Assembly: GCA_949752795.1 (NCBI GenBank) | Contig: OX457070.1 | Span: 31,942,788 to 32,006,787 of the forward strand | DNA: 64,000 bases | From: Hyperoodon ampullatus | Lineage: Eukaryota > Chordata > Mammalia > Artiodactyla > Ziphiidae | Direction: 5' to 3' | Shown: in pieces, positions 11,946 to 24,275 of the stretch | Layout of the letters: each line of letters opens with the position of its first letter | Position numbering within the stretch: position 1 is the first letter of the stretch | The notes under the pieces: model-generated | The model's database searches: none | What the model saw: the letters and a program-made list of their open reading frames with translations, nothing else | What the model was told of the DNA's origin: nothing | Program-made: the position numbers and the translations under genes

Positions 11946-12396
11946 ATCAGAGTGAAGTAGGTCAGAAAGAGAAAAACAAATACCGTATGCTAACACATAT
12001 ATATGGAATCTAAAAAAAAAAAAAGGTCATGAAGAATCTACGGGCAGGACGGGAATAAAGACGCAGACCTACTACAGAATGGACTTGGGGACACAGTGAG
12101 GGGGAAGGGTAAGCTGGGACAAAGTGAGAGCGTGGCATATACATATATACACTACCAAATGTAAAATAGGTAGCGAGTGGGAAGCAGCCACATTGCACAG
12201 GGAGATCAGCTCGGTGCTTTGTGACCACCTAGAGGGGTGGGATAGAGAGGGTGGGAGGGAGAGAGATGCAAGAGGGAAGAGATATGAGGATATATGTATA
12301 TGTAGAGCTGATTCACTTTGTTATAAAGCAGAAACTAACACACCATTGTAAAGCAAGTATACTCCAATAAAGATGTTAAAAATAAAAATAAACAAA
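11946..12396 (+). mobile_element. LINE-1 3' end, sense, different subfamily
   Basis: Sense L1 3' end starts 'GAGTGAAGTAGGTCAGAAAGAG'-like. It continues through 'GGGCAGGACGGGAATAAAGA', 'CACAGGGAGATCAGCTCGGTG' and 'GGGTGGGAGGGAGAGAGATGC', and ends 'GCAAGTATACTCCAATAAAGA'. The internal sequence differs from the neighbouring antisense copy, so the two belong to different L1 subfamilies. Both begin at the same region and point away from each other, 90 bases apart. Confidence 0.88.
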
Positions 12397-12739
12397 GCCC
12401 TATTCAGCTTTAAAAAAAAAAAAAGACGTATTTCATTTTAAGCTCTACTAATCCTTATCTTTAAGGTTTTTCAAAAACGTATTTCAAAAGGCATTTCTTA
12501 AACTGTATTAAAAAAATCAAATATAATTCTTCCACAAAAGATCTAAAATGAACATAAGTGATGCATACCTTAGAATGTAAAGTTTGTTTATGGGTTAAAT
12601 AGAAAACTTTGGTTTTTCACCTGAACTGGAATACTAGAAATATCTGTCTCAAATAAGTGTGACTTGTAAGTTAAGGTGATATTCTTTTTTTCACACCTGA
12701 TGGGCAGGTGACCTAGATGATGATTTCTATCTCTTTTGT
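12397..12739. other. Unassigned DNA with A-rich tract
   Basis: A run of 13 A lies near 12412-12424. No other recognisable feature is present. Confidence 0.45.
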
Positions 12740-12920
12740 GTATTGTGACACGCGGGACCTAGAGCACGTGAGCTTCGGTAGTTGCGGAGCGAGGGCTCAA
12801 TAGTTGTGGCTCGCAGGCTTAGTTGCTCCATGGCATGTGGGATCTTCCTGGACCAGGGATAGAACCCATGTCCCCTGCATTGGCAGGCGGATTCTAAACC
12901 ACTGTGCCACCAGGGAAGTC
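12740..12920 (-). mobile_element. Truncated long-form CHR-family SINE, antisense
   Basis: The reverse-orientation head is clear: 'GGAACCCATGTCCCCTGCATTGG'-type box B region, then 'CCACTGTGCCACCAGGGAAGTCC'. The left part shows the 'AGTTGTGGCTCGCAGGCTTAG' body of the longer form. There is no poly(T), so the SINE 3' end is missing. Confidence 0.88.
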
Positions 12921-12984
12921 CATGTCTCTTAGATTTAACATTTATAAAATGAGAAGGCATCAAGATTTCAAGTGCCATATCATT

Positions 12985-13445
12985 TATTTGTTATATTAGT
13001 AAATACACTAGCAATTACTCTTTTAGGAATTTATCCTTAAATATACTTGCCCACATGGTGTATGTATAAAGTTATTTATTGCAGCATTATTTTTTAAGAC
13101 ATAAATATGGGAGAAAACATGAGAGCCCATTAAAAACGGACAGTCGAATAATGTACATTTATACACTGGAATTGTGCAGACATCATAAAGCAACTCAGGA
13201 AAAAATTGAGGAAAAAATTTATGTTGAAATAATAAGATTTCTAAGGTATTCTATTCAGTGAGAAATCAAGGCACAGAAGAGTTTACATAGTCTGTCATCA
13301 TTTGTAAAATATATATCAATTTTTGCTTTTATGTACACAAAATAGCTCTCTGGAAGAGTAAGCAAGAAATTAATAACAATGGTTTAGAGCTGAAAGTTTG
13401 CTGGACCTTTATGGGGTAGATCAGATCCATATATATTAAATTTTA
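12985..13445 (+). mobile_element. Ancient LINE-1 3' fragment (L1ME-like)
   Basis: Sense landmarks are 'CCTTAAATATACTTGCCCACA', 'TTATTTATTGCAGCATTATTT' and 'TACATTTATACACTGGAAT', which resemble the ORF2 end and 3' UTR of old L1ME elements. It is highly diverged. Confidence 0.65.
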
Positions 13446-14224
13446 TCCCCTAAAAACAGAGAAAACACATTTTAGTTTCCTCTAATACCTATGAAAAAAG
13501 TGACTATGGGATAGCATTTAAGAATAGTAAAAATTAATGCATATAAACTATTTTTATGAAGCAAATATATCACATCAAAGCCTTAAAATGCATAAAAAGA
13601 ACAGAGCAGATCAATATGCCTATGAATATAAAAGTAAACCCTAAGTAATACATTATTAGAGGGAATCTAACAGTACGTGAAAAGAATACATATACCTGAC
13701 CAAGTGGGGTTTATTGCAGGGGTGAAACAATACTGCTCTGTATTAATACATTAAAAGGGAAAAATGATAAGCATGTCTACAGGTGCTGACAAGGCATTTG
13801 AAAAAATTTTATATGAACTTTTGACTGAAAAAATGAACCTGAAATAAGAAAAGAAATACACAAATATTTTAAATAAAATAGGGAAAAGTAATACTTCCTA
13901 ACAAAGTGAGAATTGACACATATAAAATTTCAACTTTAAAGTCAATATATGCCTAATGGAAAAATACTAGATTCATTACCAGTAATATCCAGAACACCAC
14001 CAAGTTGTCAATACAACCGTTATTATTTGTCACTGTTTTTGAGGTACTAGCCATTGTAATGAGGAAGGAAAACAGAGGTAAAATTGTTCAAGTTGGAAAA
14101 TAGAAGGTAAAATTATTATTTTTGATGTTGTGATTGTACACATGGAAAATCCCAAAGACTTAATGATGTATTGCAAACAATAAGATAATGTATAAATGTG
14201 GATGAGTACAAAACTAATATCCCA

Positions 14225-14508
14225 GGACTTCCCTAATGGTCCAGTGGTAAAGAATCCACTTTCCAATGCAGGGCACACGGATTTGATCCCTGGTCAGGGA
14301 ACTAAGATCCCACATGCCACGGGGCAACTAAGCCTGTGCACCACAACTACTGAGCCCAGGCGCCTCAACTAGAGAAAGAAAACCTGCACGCCACAACTAG
14401 AGAGAAGCTCACATGCCGCAACTAAGATCCCGCATGCCTCAACTAAGACCTGACACAGCCAAAAATAAAAATAAATAAATGAAATAAAAAAATAAATATT
14501 TAAAAAAT
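14225..14508 (+). mobile_element. Long-form CHR-family SINE nested in LINE-1
   Basis: The head GGACTTCCCTAATGGTCCAG is followed by box B 'GGATTTGATCCC', 'CCACAACTACTGAGCCC' repeats, 'GACACAGCC' and an A/AAT-rich tail. A perfect 11-base duplication, CTAATATCCCA, lies at 14214-14224 and 14509-14519 inside the L1. Confidence 0.93.
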
Positions 14509-15565
14509 CTAATATCCCAAATCCAGGACCTTCCTATACAGGAAGAGCAACAAATTACAAGATATCATGGAAGAAAAGATCCCAATTACAATAGCAAAAT
14601 AGTAATAATAAAAGATATAAGGAAAAAACTAGATAAGCAGAATCTATGATATTATAATCTATAAAAGGAAAACATTAAAAATAAAACTGAAAAGCAAAAG
14701 GAAGGCTTTAATAATTAGAAAAGATATATTTATTCAATAATTTATGTCAAGGCTACTGAAAAGCTATTTTAAAAAAATGGATCCCTAATTTATACCATAT
14801 GCCAAAATAAATGCCAAGTGGATCAAATATTTTATCATAAAAAATTAACAAAGAGGTAATAAAAAGAAAACATGGAAGGTTTAAAAACCTGGTAAAAAAT
14901 ATCTAAAATATATATCATAGGCAATGTGATAAATTCTTATCTATATAAAGAGCTCCTCTTATCAAATAAGGAAAAAACAAGCCAATAGAAAACTAGGCAA
15001 GCAGCATGATCAGATAATTGTTAACAGAGAAGAGACACATGTCTTTTAAAACATGAAAAGTTAACCCCACTCATTATAAGAGTAACATAAAACTTAAAAC
15101 ATAAGATGCCATTTTTTTCACCTAAAAGTTTGACAAAGATCTGAATGATTGATTGTACACAGTATGAGTTTGGCAAAAGTGGCATTCTCATACAAGGCTG
15201 GTGGAAATATACATTTGCACAACCTCTATAGAATACGATCTGTCAAAATCTATCGAAATTTAAAATGCTTATTTGCTTTGACCCTGTAATTTGATGTCTA
15301 GGAACTTATCTTGCAGATATATGCATATATTTGTATGAATGATTGATGCTGCATTGTCATTAACAAAAATACAAAAATTAAAACTAAAATAAAACAACCA
15401 AAATCTCCATTAATAAAGAGTTATCAGTTAAGTAAATTATGGCAAATTCAAATGATATAAAACTATCCAAGTGTAAACAAGAATGAGTTAATTATATGCA
15501 CTGAAATGGAAGGATTGCCTGGATAGATTATTAGGTGAAAAAAATAAGGTATAAAAATATTTATT

Positions 15566-15936
15566 GGGCTTCCCTGGTGGCGCAGTGGTTAAGAATCCTC
15601 CTGCCAATGCCGGGGACACGGGTTCGAGCCCTGGTCTGGAAAGATCCCACATGCCGCGGAGCAATTAAGCCCGTGCGCCACAACTACTGAGCCTGTGAAC
15701 CACAACTACTGAGCCCACGTGCCACAACTACTGAGCCTGTGCTCTAGAGCCCACGAGGCACAACTATGGAAGCCACGTGCCTAGAGCCCATGCTCTGCAA
15801 CAAGAGAAGCCACCGCAATGAGAAGCCCGTGCACCACAACGAAGAGTAGCCCCCGCTCCCTGCAACTAGAGAAAGCCCATGTGCAGCAACAAAGACCCAA
15901 CGCAGCCAAAAATAAATAAATTAAATAAAATAAATA
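15566..15936 (+). mobile_element. Long-form CHR-family SINE nested in LINE-1
   Basis: A 370-base copy starts GGGCTTCCCTGGTGGCGCAG, with box B 'GGTTCGAGCCC'. The body contains several tandem 'CCACAACTACTGAGCC' units, and the tail is 'AACGCAGCCAAAAATAAATA'. It is much longer than the short-form copies because of the internal repeat. No clear duplication was identified. It interrupts the L1 at 13540-16180. Confidence 0.93.
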
Positions 15937-16180
15937 ACTACCAGGAATTGCTTACAATGAATAAAAATATTTTTAAAAAATTTATCATTTGGGTAAACAA
16001 ATACATAATGTTATATGAAAGTGTATGAAGGTATGTTGGCAGATAATGTATGAAAGATACATAAGAAACTGATATGAGTGCTAGCCACTAGGAACAGGAA
16101 CCAGGAAACTTACTTTTCATTATTTTGAGTTTTTAGAATTATGTACCATTTACATGTTTTACCACTCCATAAATATAATT

Positions 16181-18279
16181 CTTTAAAAAATTTATCAGCC
16201 AAGAGAAAGAACAGTGAGTCAGTTGTGGCATGGTTGTCATGGAAGCAATCTGTTCATACCATTCTTACTTCACCTGAGTTATTTTGTATTGGGGACATTA
16301 ATGTTTACTTCAAGTATATTCAAAATATTACACTATAATCCAATATTGAAAGCAAAGATGATTGTTAAACAAAAACAGGCATAAGACAGTTAAGACAACT
16401 AAAACTAGTAGAAATTGCTGAATCCTTTGAAATAGAACCTAGGATTTCCCAAGGTGGAGAGTTTGGTGTGACTGATATAAATTTCACAAGGACCATCACT
16501 TAAGTACTCAACAACAGTCTGCCAAAAGCTTCTGATTGATATTCAAGAAACGCTATTTAACTTTTGCATAAACCAGAGTAGTTTTCAATGTGCTTTGAAA
16601 TCACACTGCGTGAAAGGTGCTAAAGAGGTCAAGAATTCCAGCATGAGGTATGAGGAGCAGACTGCCACCCAGACATAACAAACACTGGTGATAGAAAGTG
16701 ATAGTGAAGATTATGAGGAAGGTTTATACACCAACTTAAACCATGCTACTGAAGAATTAGTACGTAAATTTTGGGGAAAAAAAGTGCATGTTTTTTGAGT
16801 TTTGGCCAGCTGGATACAGATCTTTGGACTCCTGCACACTCTCTGGCCTCCTGCACCTTTGGGGAAGAACCGTGGTCTCTAATTCTCTCTTCAAGCATTT
16901 GCCTTGTGCACTTATTACATCATCTCTTGAATTCTTCTCTTCCTTCTTGCATTTTCTTATCAGTCCCTTGACCCAACCCATCCTCTGACCCATACCCACT
17001 GCTCCCATATCACCTCAGAGGTAGAGAATAGGCTTCCAAACCTTATTAAGTCAAGTTTCTAGAAAACCAGAGCACCTGATTCAACACTAGGAATAAAATG
17101 AAAATGTTTATCAGTGATCACTGTGTTACAGATATAGTCAGACCAAGACTGGGACAACAAAGAACAAAAATAGACTTGGAGAGGAAAAAAACTGTGAAAT
17201 ACATACACACACACACACACAAGAATACTTGGGGAAGGACTTCCTCTCAATCATGCCTCCTTAAACGATAATTATTCATCACCAAAAATAATTTACTATT
17301 GGTTATTAGTTTTTGTTTTAACTCTTTCAGAGGTCCTTAAACCCATTCTCACTTCCTAGCAAAACCCCCTAGGAAAAAGATGTGAACTCAAATCAGATTT
17401 CCTTTATCCAATCACCGTCTGAATTTCTTCATTGTTTTATTACATCAGATAAGTCCAAGCATTTCCAACAAGGTTGTTTCTGCACCCTTTGACCGCACAG
17501 GCTTCAAATTCCCTATAAAGATGGCTTCCTATTTAATTCTGCTTTAGTTTCCTAGCACGGCAAACCCTCATTTAGGTAAATAGCTTAATATAGAGGTGTC
17601 TCCTGTTACTATAAATTAAGAATCCTTCTCAATATTATGTAACACTTATCTCCACTAAGACCTAATGAGCATTTATTTCTTATTTGCAATGTCATACATT
17701 TGAGAAAAAAACCTTTAAAAAATATTCCTAAGCCTGGGAATTTCCTAATATCTCAATATTTGATACAATATTTAAAAACCTAAAACATTTGTCTGCCACT
17801 GCTTTTATTTGAATTTGGGACCCCATCTTTTTATGGAGATGCTTCAAATGGTCCTTTGAAGGTAAACAGATGATATTATTAACTATTTCTATTATGGAGT
17901 GGTTAAAGGTAGGGAAAGTGAGAACTAGAATCTCTCTCCAGAACTCCAGACCTTAATGTATATTGTCTACAAGGTATTTTCACCTGGCTGCCCCCAAGGG
18001 TTCTGACTTCTCAGGAATTCCTCAAAAACCAGTTCCCTCTCCTGACAGATTCCATTCAAGGACTAGCATCCATCTTGTAACTCCTCTGGTTTTTTTTAGC
18101 TCTTTCCTCTCTTGCCTAATAAATCCAGTAAATCATCAGTCTTGTTTGAAAAATGGTACAATGCACACATCCACCCCTCACACACTTCCACCCTACCACA
18201 TACACACCCCTCTGTCTCTTTCCAATGAGATATTCATAGTCAGCCCATCAGCTCTAAGCTTAATTAATGATTTAATTTC
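16181..18279. other. Unassigned DNA with (AC)n
   Basis: About 2.1 kb without a gene. A short (AC)n run lies at 17205-17221. The open frame around 17963-18391 has no recognisable domain, and its end overlaps an L2 element, so I do not call it a gene. Confidence 0.45.
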
Positions 18280-18955
18280 CCTCTCAGACTCCAGGTTGCC
18301 CCCTCCAAGTTATTCTCTACATTACAACGTGATCTTTCTTTCTGAATACATGCTTGTAATAAAAATAAAGCAGTACGTTCTCTACATTTGAAATCTGATC
18401 ACGTAATTCCTCCACTTAAAATCTCTAATACAATGCATTGTCTTCAAGAGCTGAGTAAAAATTCCAGCAGCTCTAAGGCTGTTCCTGAACAAGCCCCTGC
18501 TTACATCTCCAGCCTCATGTTTTATCCCTCTGAGTCCCAGCCACATCCAGCTACATTAAGTCCCTCTCAATAGTCCAGACACTCTCTCCTGCCTCTAACC
18601 CTCTGCACATGCAGATTCTCCTGTTTAACTGTCTGTTACTCAACATTCAGGTCTCAGCTTGGATTTCATGTCTTCCAATGGCTTTTTCCAGACCCTCCCA
18701 GCCTGACATCTCTTTCAAGACTGGGTCAATGGGTCAAGGTCCCACCTATATGCTTCTGTAATAACCTATGTTCACCTGCAGCTTATGAGGTATTACCTGT
18801 ATTACAAATTTCTTCTTTCTTACTCTGATTCACTCAGTAAATAATGAACAACTTGAACATAAAAAAATAGCCACAAATCCAGCGGAATTCTTAGCTTATA
18901 GTAGGCATTCCAGAAGTATTTGTGAAATGATAAAGTGAATGAGTGAATGAATGAA
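18280..18955 (+). mobile_element. LINE-2 3' region, sense
   Basis: The order of L2 landmarks is clear. They are 'AAATCTGATCACGTAATTCC', 'CCTGCTTACATCTCCAGCCTC', 'CTCTGCACATGC', 'TTCAGGTCTCAGCTTGGATTTC' and 'CTTATAGTAGGCATTCCAGAAG'. It ends in the AATGAATGAAT terminal repeat of L2. The apparent short open frames here are old ORF2 remnants. Confidence 0.85.
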
Positions 18956-19543
18956 TCTCAATGCCATAGACCCTCAAGTTGAATCAATATCCCAAGGCAA
19001 GTTCATGTCCCAAGCAGAATGCTTGAATTTCCTGGACTGTTAGAAACCCAGAAGGACAACAGTCTCCTCCTCACTGATGACCACAATCTTGACAGGCACC
19101 TTACAAAGGAAAATATCTCTTCACTGATGCCAAAGGGCTTGGTAGGCAGTAAAATTCAATGACTCCTAAGCCTTGTACTAGGATCTTTGCTCAGTATCTC
19201 TGGAAATGCAATGCCACAGGTCTGCGTGTAATGAACAGAAGGTAATCAGTGGGTGTCCCTGTCAAAAGGACTATTTCCAGTAAAGACAAGAAATGACGAA
19301 GGGGCATTTCTCTCTTTCCTTCTTGCCTTTTTGCATTCCTTCCTTTCCTCATAGAGTTAGAGTACAAGCACGCATGCGTGTGCGCACACACATATGCTTA
19401 CAGATTACCGCTTGCACATTTGCAGCCTCTGGTCACAGAGGAGTGAGGCAAGTACCCAAACAGGCTGTGTTTCATGATATCTAAGGTGGGCTCTCAGTTG
19501 CATTAAATATTTATCAGCCAGCGTCTGTCCACTGAGTATTTAG
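18956..19543. other. Unassigned DNA
   Basis: No recognisable gene or repeat family in about 590 bases. Confidence 0.45.
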
Positions 19544-19560
19544 GTATGTTTAATTTTTTT

Positions 19561-19761
19561 TTTTTTTTTCGGTACGCGGGCCTCTCACTGTTGTGGCCTC
19601 TCCCGTTGTGGAGCACAGGCTCTGGATGCGCAGGGTCAGCGGCCATGGCTCACAGACCTAGCCGCTCCACGGCATGTGGGATACTCCCGGACCGGGGTAC
19701 GAACCCGTGTCCCCTGCACCGGAAGGCGGACTCTCAACCACTGCACCATCAGGGAAGCCCT
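19561..19761 (-). mobile_element. CHR-type SINE, antisense
   Basis: Full short-form copy in reverse: poly(T), then CGGTACGCGGGCC, ending CACCATCAGGGAAGCCC. A 17-base duplication, GTATGTTTAATTTTTTT, flanks it at 19544-19560 and 19762-19778. Confidence 0.95.
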
Positions 19762-19778
19762 GTATGTTTAATTTTTTT

Positions 19779-20989
19779 AGTGTTATTTTCTGTCTGGAAT
19801 TAAAATAGTGGCTTTAGCCAAAGATAACAAAAGGACTTATACCATAAATGTATATAGCAGAGCATCTTGGAATCACCTATTCTCAACTCACCCCATTGAC
19901 GCAAGGTTAGGAAGGTGCTCCAAGGCTCAGAAACGTTCTGAGCATCTGTCTGTTTCATTTTGCATCAGGAAAATGAAAAAGATAAGAAAGGAAGAGTTGG
20001 TAACTGTGGTATGAATCATTTGGTCTTAAAGGCTAATTCACCCCTGAAAAGAAAAGGAATTCAGCCTCAGGCCAATCTGACGGGGTGGTGGGGGGAGGAC
20101 ATCAAGTTTATTGACCCTGTTCATTGATGGAAGGACTGGGACGGACTTAAGAGGGTGTCTAGCTCCTCATTTTCCTAGGGCAGCTGAGGCCCCTAAAATG
20201 GCACCAGTAATAGGATGATGTACTTTTAGTCAATGATGTGGGTGGTTTCCCTCTCTTCCCCCCAGCTATTAAAGCTGTATTCAGTGGGAGACACATAGTA
20301 ATTTGCTGAAAATCACGATTTGCTAAGAAACTCTCACAAAACCCCAAGAGCCCATTATATTAACAGAAGTGACAAGAAAATAAATATTTTTGACAAGGGA
20401 GTGCTCCTATCCAGGGAAGATGGCTGCAATGTCGGTGATTATTCAGCAAATCAAACTTATTTAAACACACTGTCTCTAATACTTAATAAATGTTATAGTG
20501 TGGCTTTTTGTGGCTAATAAAACTTGGTTTACATTCCACCCTGTGCCTTCTATGATTCGCCTCCCTGGGCTCACTTAAAGTGCATTAAGAGGCAGCAAGC
20601 AAGATGAGGGCGATTTGCTGCAAAACTTAAATAATTCATTTATGCACCACTGCTTTCAGACTGTGTTTTTACAAATGCTGTAATGAGACAAGCTGTGAAA
20701 TGTTCTACATGGGGAAAAAGGCAGGAAAGTCCCTGGAAGAAAACCCCCTTTCCATGCCTTATTCCTTTGAGGTGCAGGACAGAAACAAGAGAATCACCTC
20801 TTACAGAAACGTCTGTGCTATTTACCTACTTCTCATAAATACGGCATCAACTAGCTATCACTTATACTTTTCCATTAACTAGAATTAAAGTCATACCATA
20901 TTGGAGAGTCTTAATTCCTGAATTAATTTGTAAAATTGATATGTCTAATTAAACTCCCAAAAGGATATTTGGGGAGAAAGTCTTGACAA
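19779..20989. other. Unique DNA, possibly containing a conserved non-coding block
   Basis: No gene or transposon is seen. The interval 20320-20700 has an A/T-rich composition with many TAAT and ATTTA-type motifs and few signs of repeats, a texture common in conserved enhancers. This is an impression only; conservation cannot be measured from one sequence. Confidence 0.35.
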
Positions 20990-22290
20990 ATTTTTTTTAA
21001 GTTTCTCTGAATAAATAACTGGGCAAAAATATACAATAAACATTGTAATATAAAAAATGATATACACTTGAACTGTTAGATAATAAAGCATATAGTAAAG
21101 CAATGATATTTAAAAGAGTATGGGGGCTTCCCTGGTGGCGCAGTGGTTGAGAGTCTGCCTGCCGATGAAGGTGACACGAGTTCGTGCCCTGGTCCGGGAA
21201 TATCCCACATGCTGTGGAGTAGCTAGGCCCTTGAGCCATGGCTGCTGAGCCTGCGCGTCTGGAGCCTGTGCTCCGTAACAGGAGAGGCCACAACAGTGAG
21301 AGGCCTGTGTACCGCAAAAATATAAAAAAATAAAAATAAATAAAAGAGTATGGCCCTAATCACAGAATAAGTAGGCAACCAATGAAACAGTCTAAAAAGA
21401 AATAGGTGAAAGAGATAAAATAGTCTAGAAGCAAGTGAAGAATCACAATTCAATTTACAATAAATGTAGCACTGCACATCAGTGAGAAAAGAATATATAT
21501 ATATATATTTATATAAAATTCAACATTTCCTAGTTTCTTACTTGAAAAAGAAATTATATTCAAAGAATTTACCAACTGACATTCCAAGTAGAGTGATGAC
21601 ATTCATTACAAGTGCTATTGAAAAGATCTATAAAGTACTTATAAAAGATCTAGAAAAAATATAAATGAACATTTATATAATTTTGGAGGAGGAAAGATCA
21701 TTCTAAGTTATAACAAAGAGATAAGCTACAAATAAAGAGACTGCTATATTTTGTTACTGAGAAATATAAAAATGGACAACTGTACATAAGAACACTATTA
21801 ACAAAATTAAAAGACAAATAAATTTCTAAAATATCTTAAATGTATTGGAAAAGGGGTTAATATCACTATTACATAGGTTTCTTACATATCAAAAAACTAA
21901 TTTTTTTGAAAATGAGCAAAGAATATGGTTAGAGAAGACAGAATATGAGATATATAAAATAACAAAACACTGCTCATTTGCTTTTGCTTGTCACAATAGC
22001 AGAGATAAAACGTTCTGCTAATGGTGAGGGAATGGGAAAAATGTCATTCTCCTAAACCACTGATGAAAGTGTTAGTTGGGTCAATTTTTTTCTACTAGGA
22101 ATATTCTCCAGTGACTATGTATCGCAAAATGTTTTTAAAATACATCTTTTGAACCACAAATTTCTCTTCTAGGAATTTATACCAGAAATCAACCAAAGAA
22201 ACTTACAAAGATATATGTATAAAGAAGCTCATCACAAGCTCATCACATCATAATGGTAAAAATTTGAGGAAAACAAAGCTCTTTTCAAAG
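20990..22290 (+). mobile_element. Ancient LINE-1 ORF2/3' fragment with nested SINE
   Basis: Diverged L1 ORF2 C-terminus in sense. Landmarks are 'ACTGATGAAAGTGTTAGTTGG', 'TTTCTCTTCTAGGAATTTATA' and 'AAAGATATATGTATAAAGAAGC', typical of old L1M elements. A CHR SINE interrupts it at 21124-21340. An (AT)n patch occurs near 21494-21510. Confidence 0.7.
21124..21340 (+). mobile_element. CHR-type SINE, sense, nested in LINE-1
   Basis: Short-form copy from GGGGCTTCCCTGGTGGCGCAG to an A-rich tail with TAAA interruptions. The 13-base duplication TAAAAGAGTATGG lies at 21111-21123 and 21341-21353. Box B is 'GAGTTCGTGCCC'. Confidence 0.95.
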
Positions 22291-22439
22291 CAGGATGCTT
22301 ACGTGTTTTGGGCTACTATGTAGCTAGTAATAATATTCATGTCAGGCAAACTAGTCTCTAAGGGAAAAGCATCACTAGAGATTAAAAAACAAAATAAAGA
22401 AACAGACTCACTACATCTAGATAATGTTGAAGTCACCAT

Positions 22440-23140
22440 GAAGTGTCAACAATGGAGATGGGCAGAAATAATAAGAAAGTAGGAAACGAACCAGGGAAAT
22501 AGAGTCTAAGACCTGGGAGTAGAGACTTTAATGAAAAGGGTAGTTGACAGCATTATATGCTAAAGAGGGGCCAAGATAATGAGGATGGGAAAGAATCCAT
22601 TAGATTTTATATCTGAGGCATAATTGACAACTTCGATAAAATAATCTTAGGAGAGGGCTCAGGATAGAAGCCTGTGGGGACTCGAGGTGTAAGTCTGAAG
22701 CAGGGAAACACTAGCTCTAGTTGCATTGGGGCTGGGAGATGAACCAGGAGACTATGGGAAAACACAGGCAATAAACTAAGAAAATCTGCACTAAGGCTGC
22801 AGCAGTGACAGTGGGAGAGCATGGATTGTCAAGTATTGAGGCGCATATGTGAGGTGGGAACAAAGGGATTCGTTAAGTGACTAGACTGTAGGGCTTAAGG
22901 CTGCAGGGAGCCAAGGAGAGACACAAGCTGAACGTGTCTTTGAGGTGTCTATCTAGTTGAGAAAGGGGAATAGATGATGCATTAAACAGAGTCCTGAATA
23001 CATGAGGGAGAATGGTTTGGGGGGAAATACAGTGAATTCCATTTTGGATATGGGATGTATGAGATGACTGATGTGTAATATTCTATTAGAAATATCTAGA
23101 AGGCACTTGGATTTACGGATTTGAACTTACGAGAAAGATA
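22440..23140 (+). mobile_element. Ancient mammalian interspersed repeat, family not named
   Basis: Phrases such as 'GGCCAAGATAATGAGGATGG', 'GGGGACTCGAGGTGTAAG', 'CCATTTTGGATATGGGATGT' and 'ATATCTAGAAGGCACTTGG' match a widespread, purine-rich old mammalian repeat that I recognise but cannot name with confidence. Similar sequence recurs in the same orientation at 41915-42200 and 47080-47275. Confidence 0.55.
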
Positions 23141-23854
23141 GAGATGAAAATATAGATTTGTGATTTATCTACACAGAGAAAGATAAATTCATATGACTAA
23201 AATAGTGTAGTAGCAGTATATAAGAAAATCCTTAGAGCTAAAACAGAGGAGAATACAGCAGAAGGGCTGAAAAACCCAGGCATGAAACATGATGGTAAAG
23301 GAGCCAGGGAAGAAGATACAATGCAGAAAATAAAGAATCCAATTCCTTATGAAAGGGAGGCTTCTGTTCTTATACACAAAGAAGCCTGAAAATCTTCTGT
23401 CTTCTTTCAAACCAGGATGGAAATAGTTGCAAGGAAAGTGGAAAAATTCTGGCTGGAAAGTCCTCCTACAGATCCAAAGTCCATAGCTATAAATGAACCA
23501 CAAGATAGGGCCAGACGTGCATTTTGTAAACAAGAAGAAACAGTTCTCAGACAAAAAAAAAAAAAAAAAAAAACCTTACATTTGGCTCTAAAATTAACAT
23601 TCATGAGTTTGATAAATTAACTTTTTTTTCTAGTCCAGTCTATCTGGATTTCTCTGCTTTTGTATGTTGCCTCTGAGTAGAGCATTCCATTAAGTGTCTT
23701 CTATATCCCAGTTCACCTATGCTACCTCTTTTGAGCCCTCAGGCCACCTCTCCTCTGCTCTTCATAAAAGCAGATTGGAATGTGATTTTTTGGTTCTGCT
23801 CTTCTAATGGAAGAAACTGGCTTGGCTGAACTAGATACCAGATCCATTTTGATA
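23141..23854. other. Unassigned DNA with poly(A) tract
   Basis: A pure 21-base A run lies at 23553-23573. No body of a SINE or processed gene precedes it that I can identify. Antisense open frames through it lack recognisable domains. Confidence 0.45.
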
Positions 23855-24275
23855 GGCTTATATTCTTTTTCTTGGGCTGCCATAACAAAATACCATAAAC
23901 TGGATGGCTTAATATCAGAAATTTATTTTCTCACTGTTCTGGGGGCTATAAGTCGTGATCAAGGTCCAGCCAAGTTGGTTTCTGATGAGAACTCTCTTCC
24001 TGGCTTAAAGACAGCTGACTTCTAGCTGTGTCTTCATGTGGCTTTTCCTCTGTGGCACATGAAAGGAAGAGTGGGGGTGGGAGGAAGAGCTCTTTGGTGT
24101 CTCTTCATAGAAGGACACTAATCCCATTAGATCAGGGCTCCACCCTTATGACCTCATCTAATTTACTGACCTCCTAAAAATCCTATCTCCAAATATTACA
24201 TTGGAGGTTAGGGCTTCAATATATAAATTGGACAGGGTGGGGTGGGGGTGGGCACAATTCCATCCACACCAGGGC
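23855..24275 (-). mobile_element. MLT1 (ERVL-MaLR) LTR, antisense
   Basis: This is the reverse complement of an MLT1 LTR. Landmarks are 'GGGCTGCCATAACAAAATACC', 'AGAAATTTATTTTCTCACTG', 'GTGTCTTCATGTGGCTTTTCC', 'TGACCTCATCTAATTTACTG' and 'GTTAGGGCTTCAATATATAAA'. It appears to be a solo LTR; no internal retroviral sequence is visible beside it. Confidence 0.85.

Larger units (their letters stand above)
13540..16180 (+). mobile_element. Long ancient LINE-1 with two nested SINEs
   Basis: Mid-ORF2 to 3' UTR of an old L1 (L1ME-like) in sense orientation. Landmarks are 'CCTGACCAAGTGGGGTTTATTG', 'AGAACACCACCAAGTTGTCAAT', 'GTACACATGGAAAATCCCAAAG', 'ATCCCAATTACAATAGCAAA', 'TACAAGGCTGGTGGAAATATA' and 'GGAACTTATCTTGCAGATATA'. 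SINEs at 14225-14508 and 15566-15936 interrupt it. Many stops and indels rule out function. Confidence 0.78.
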
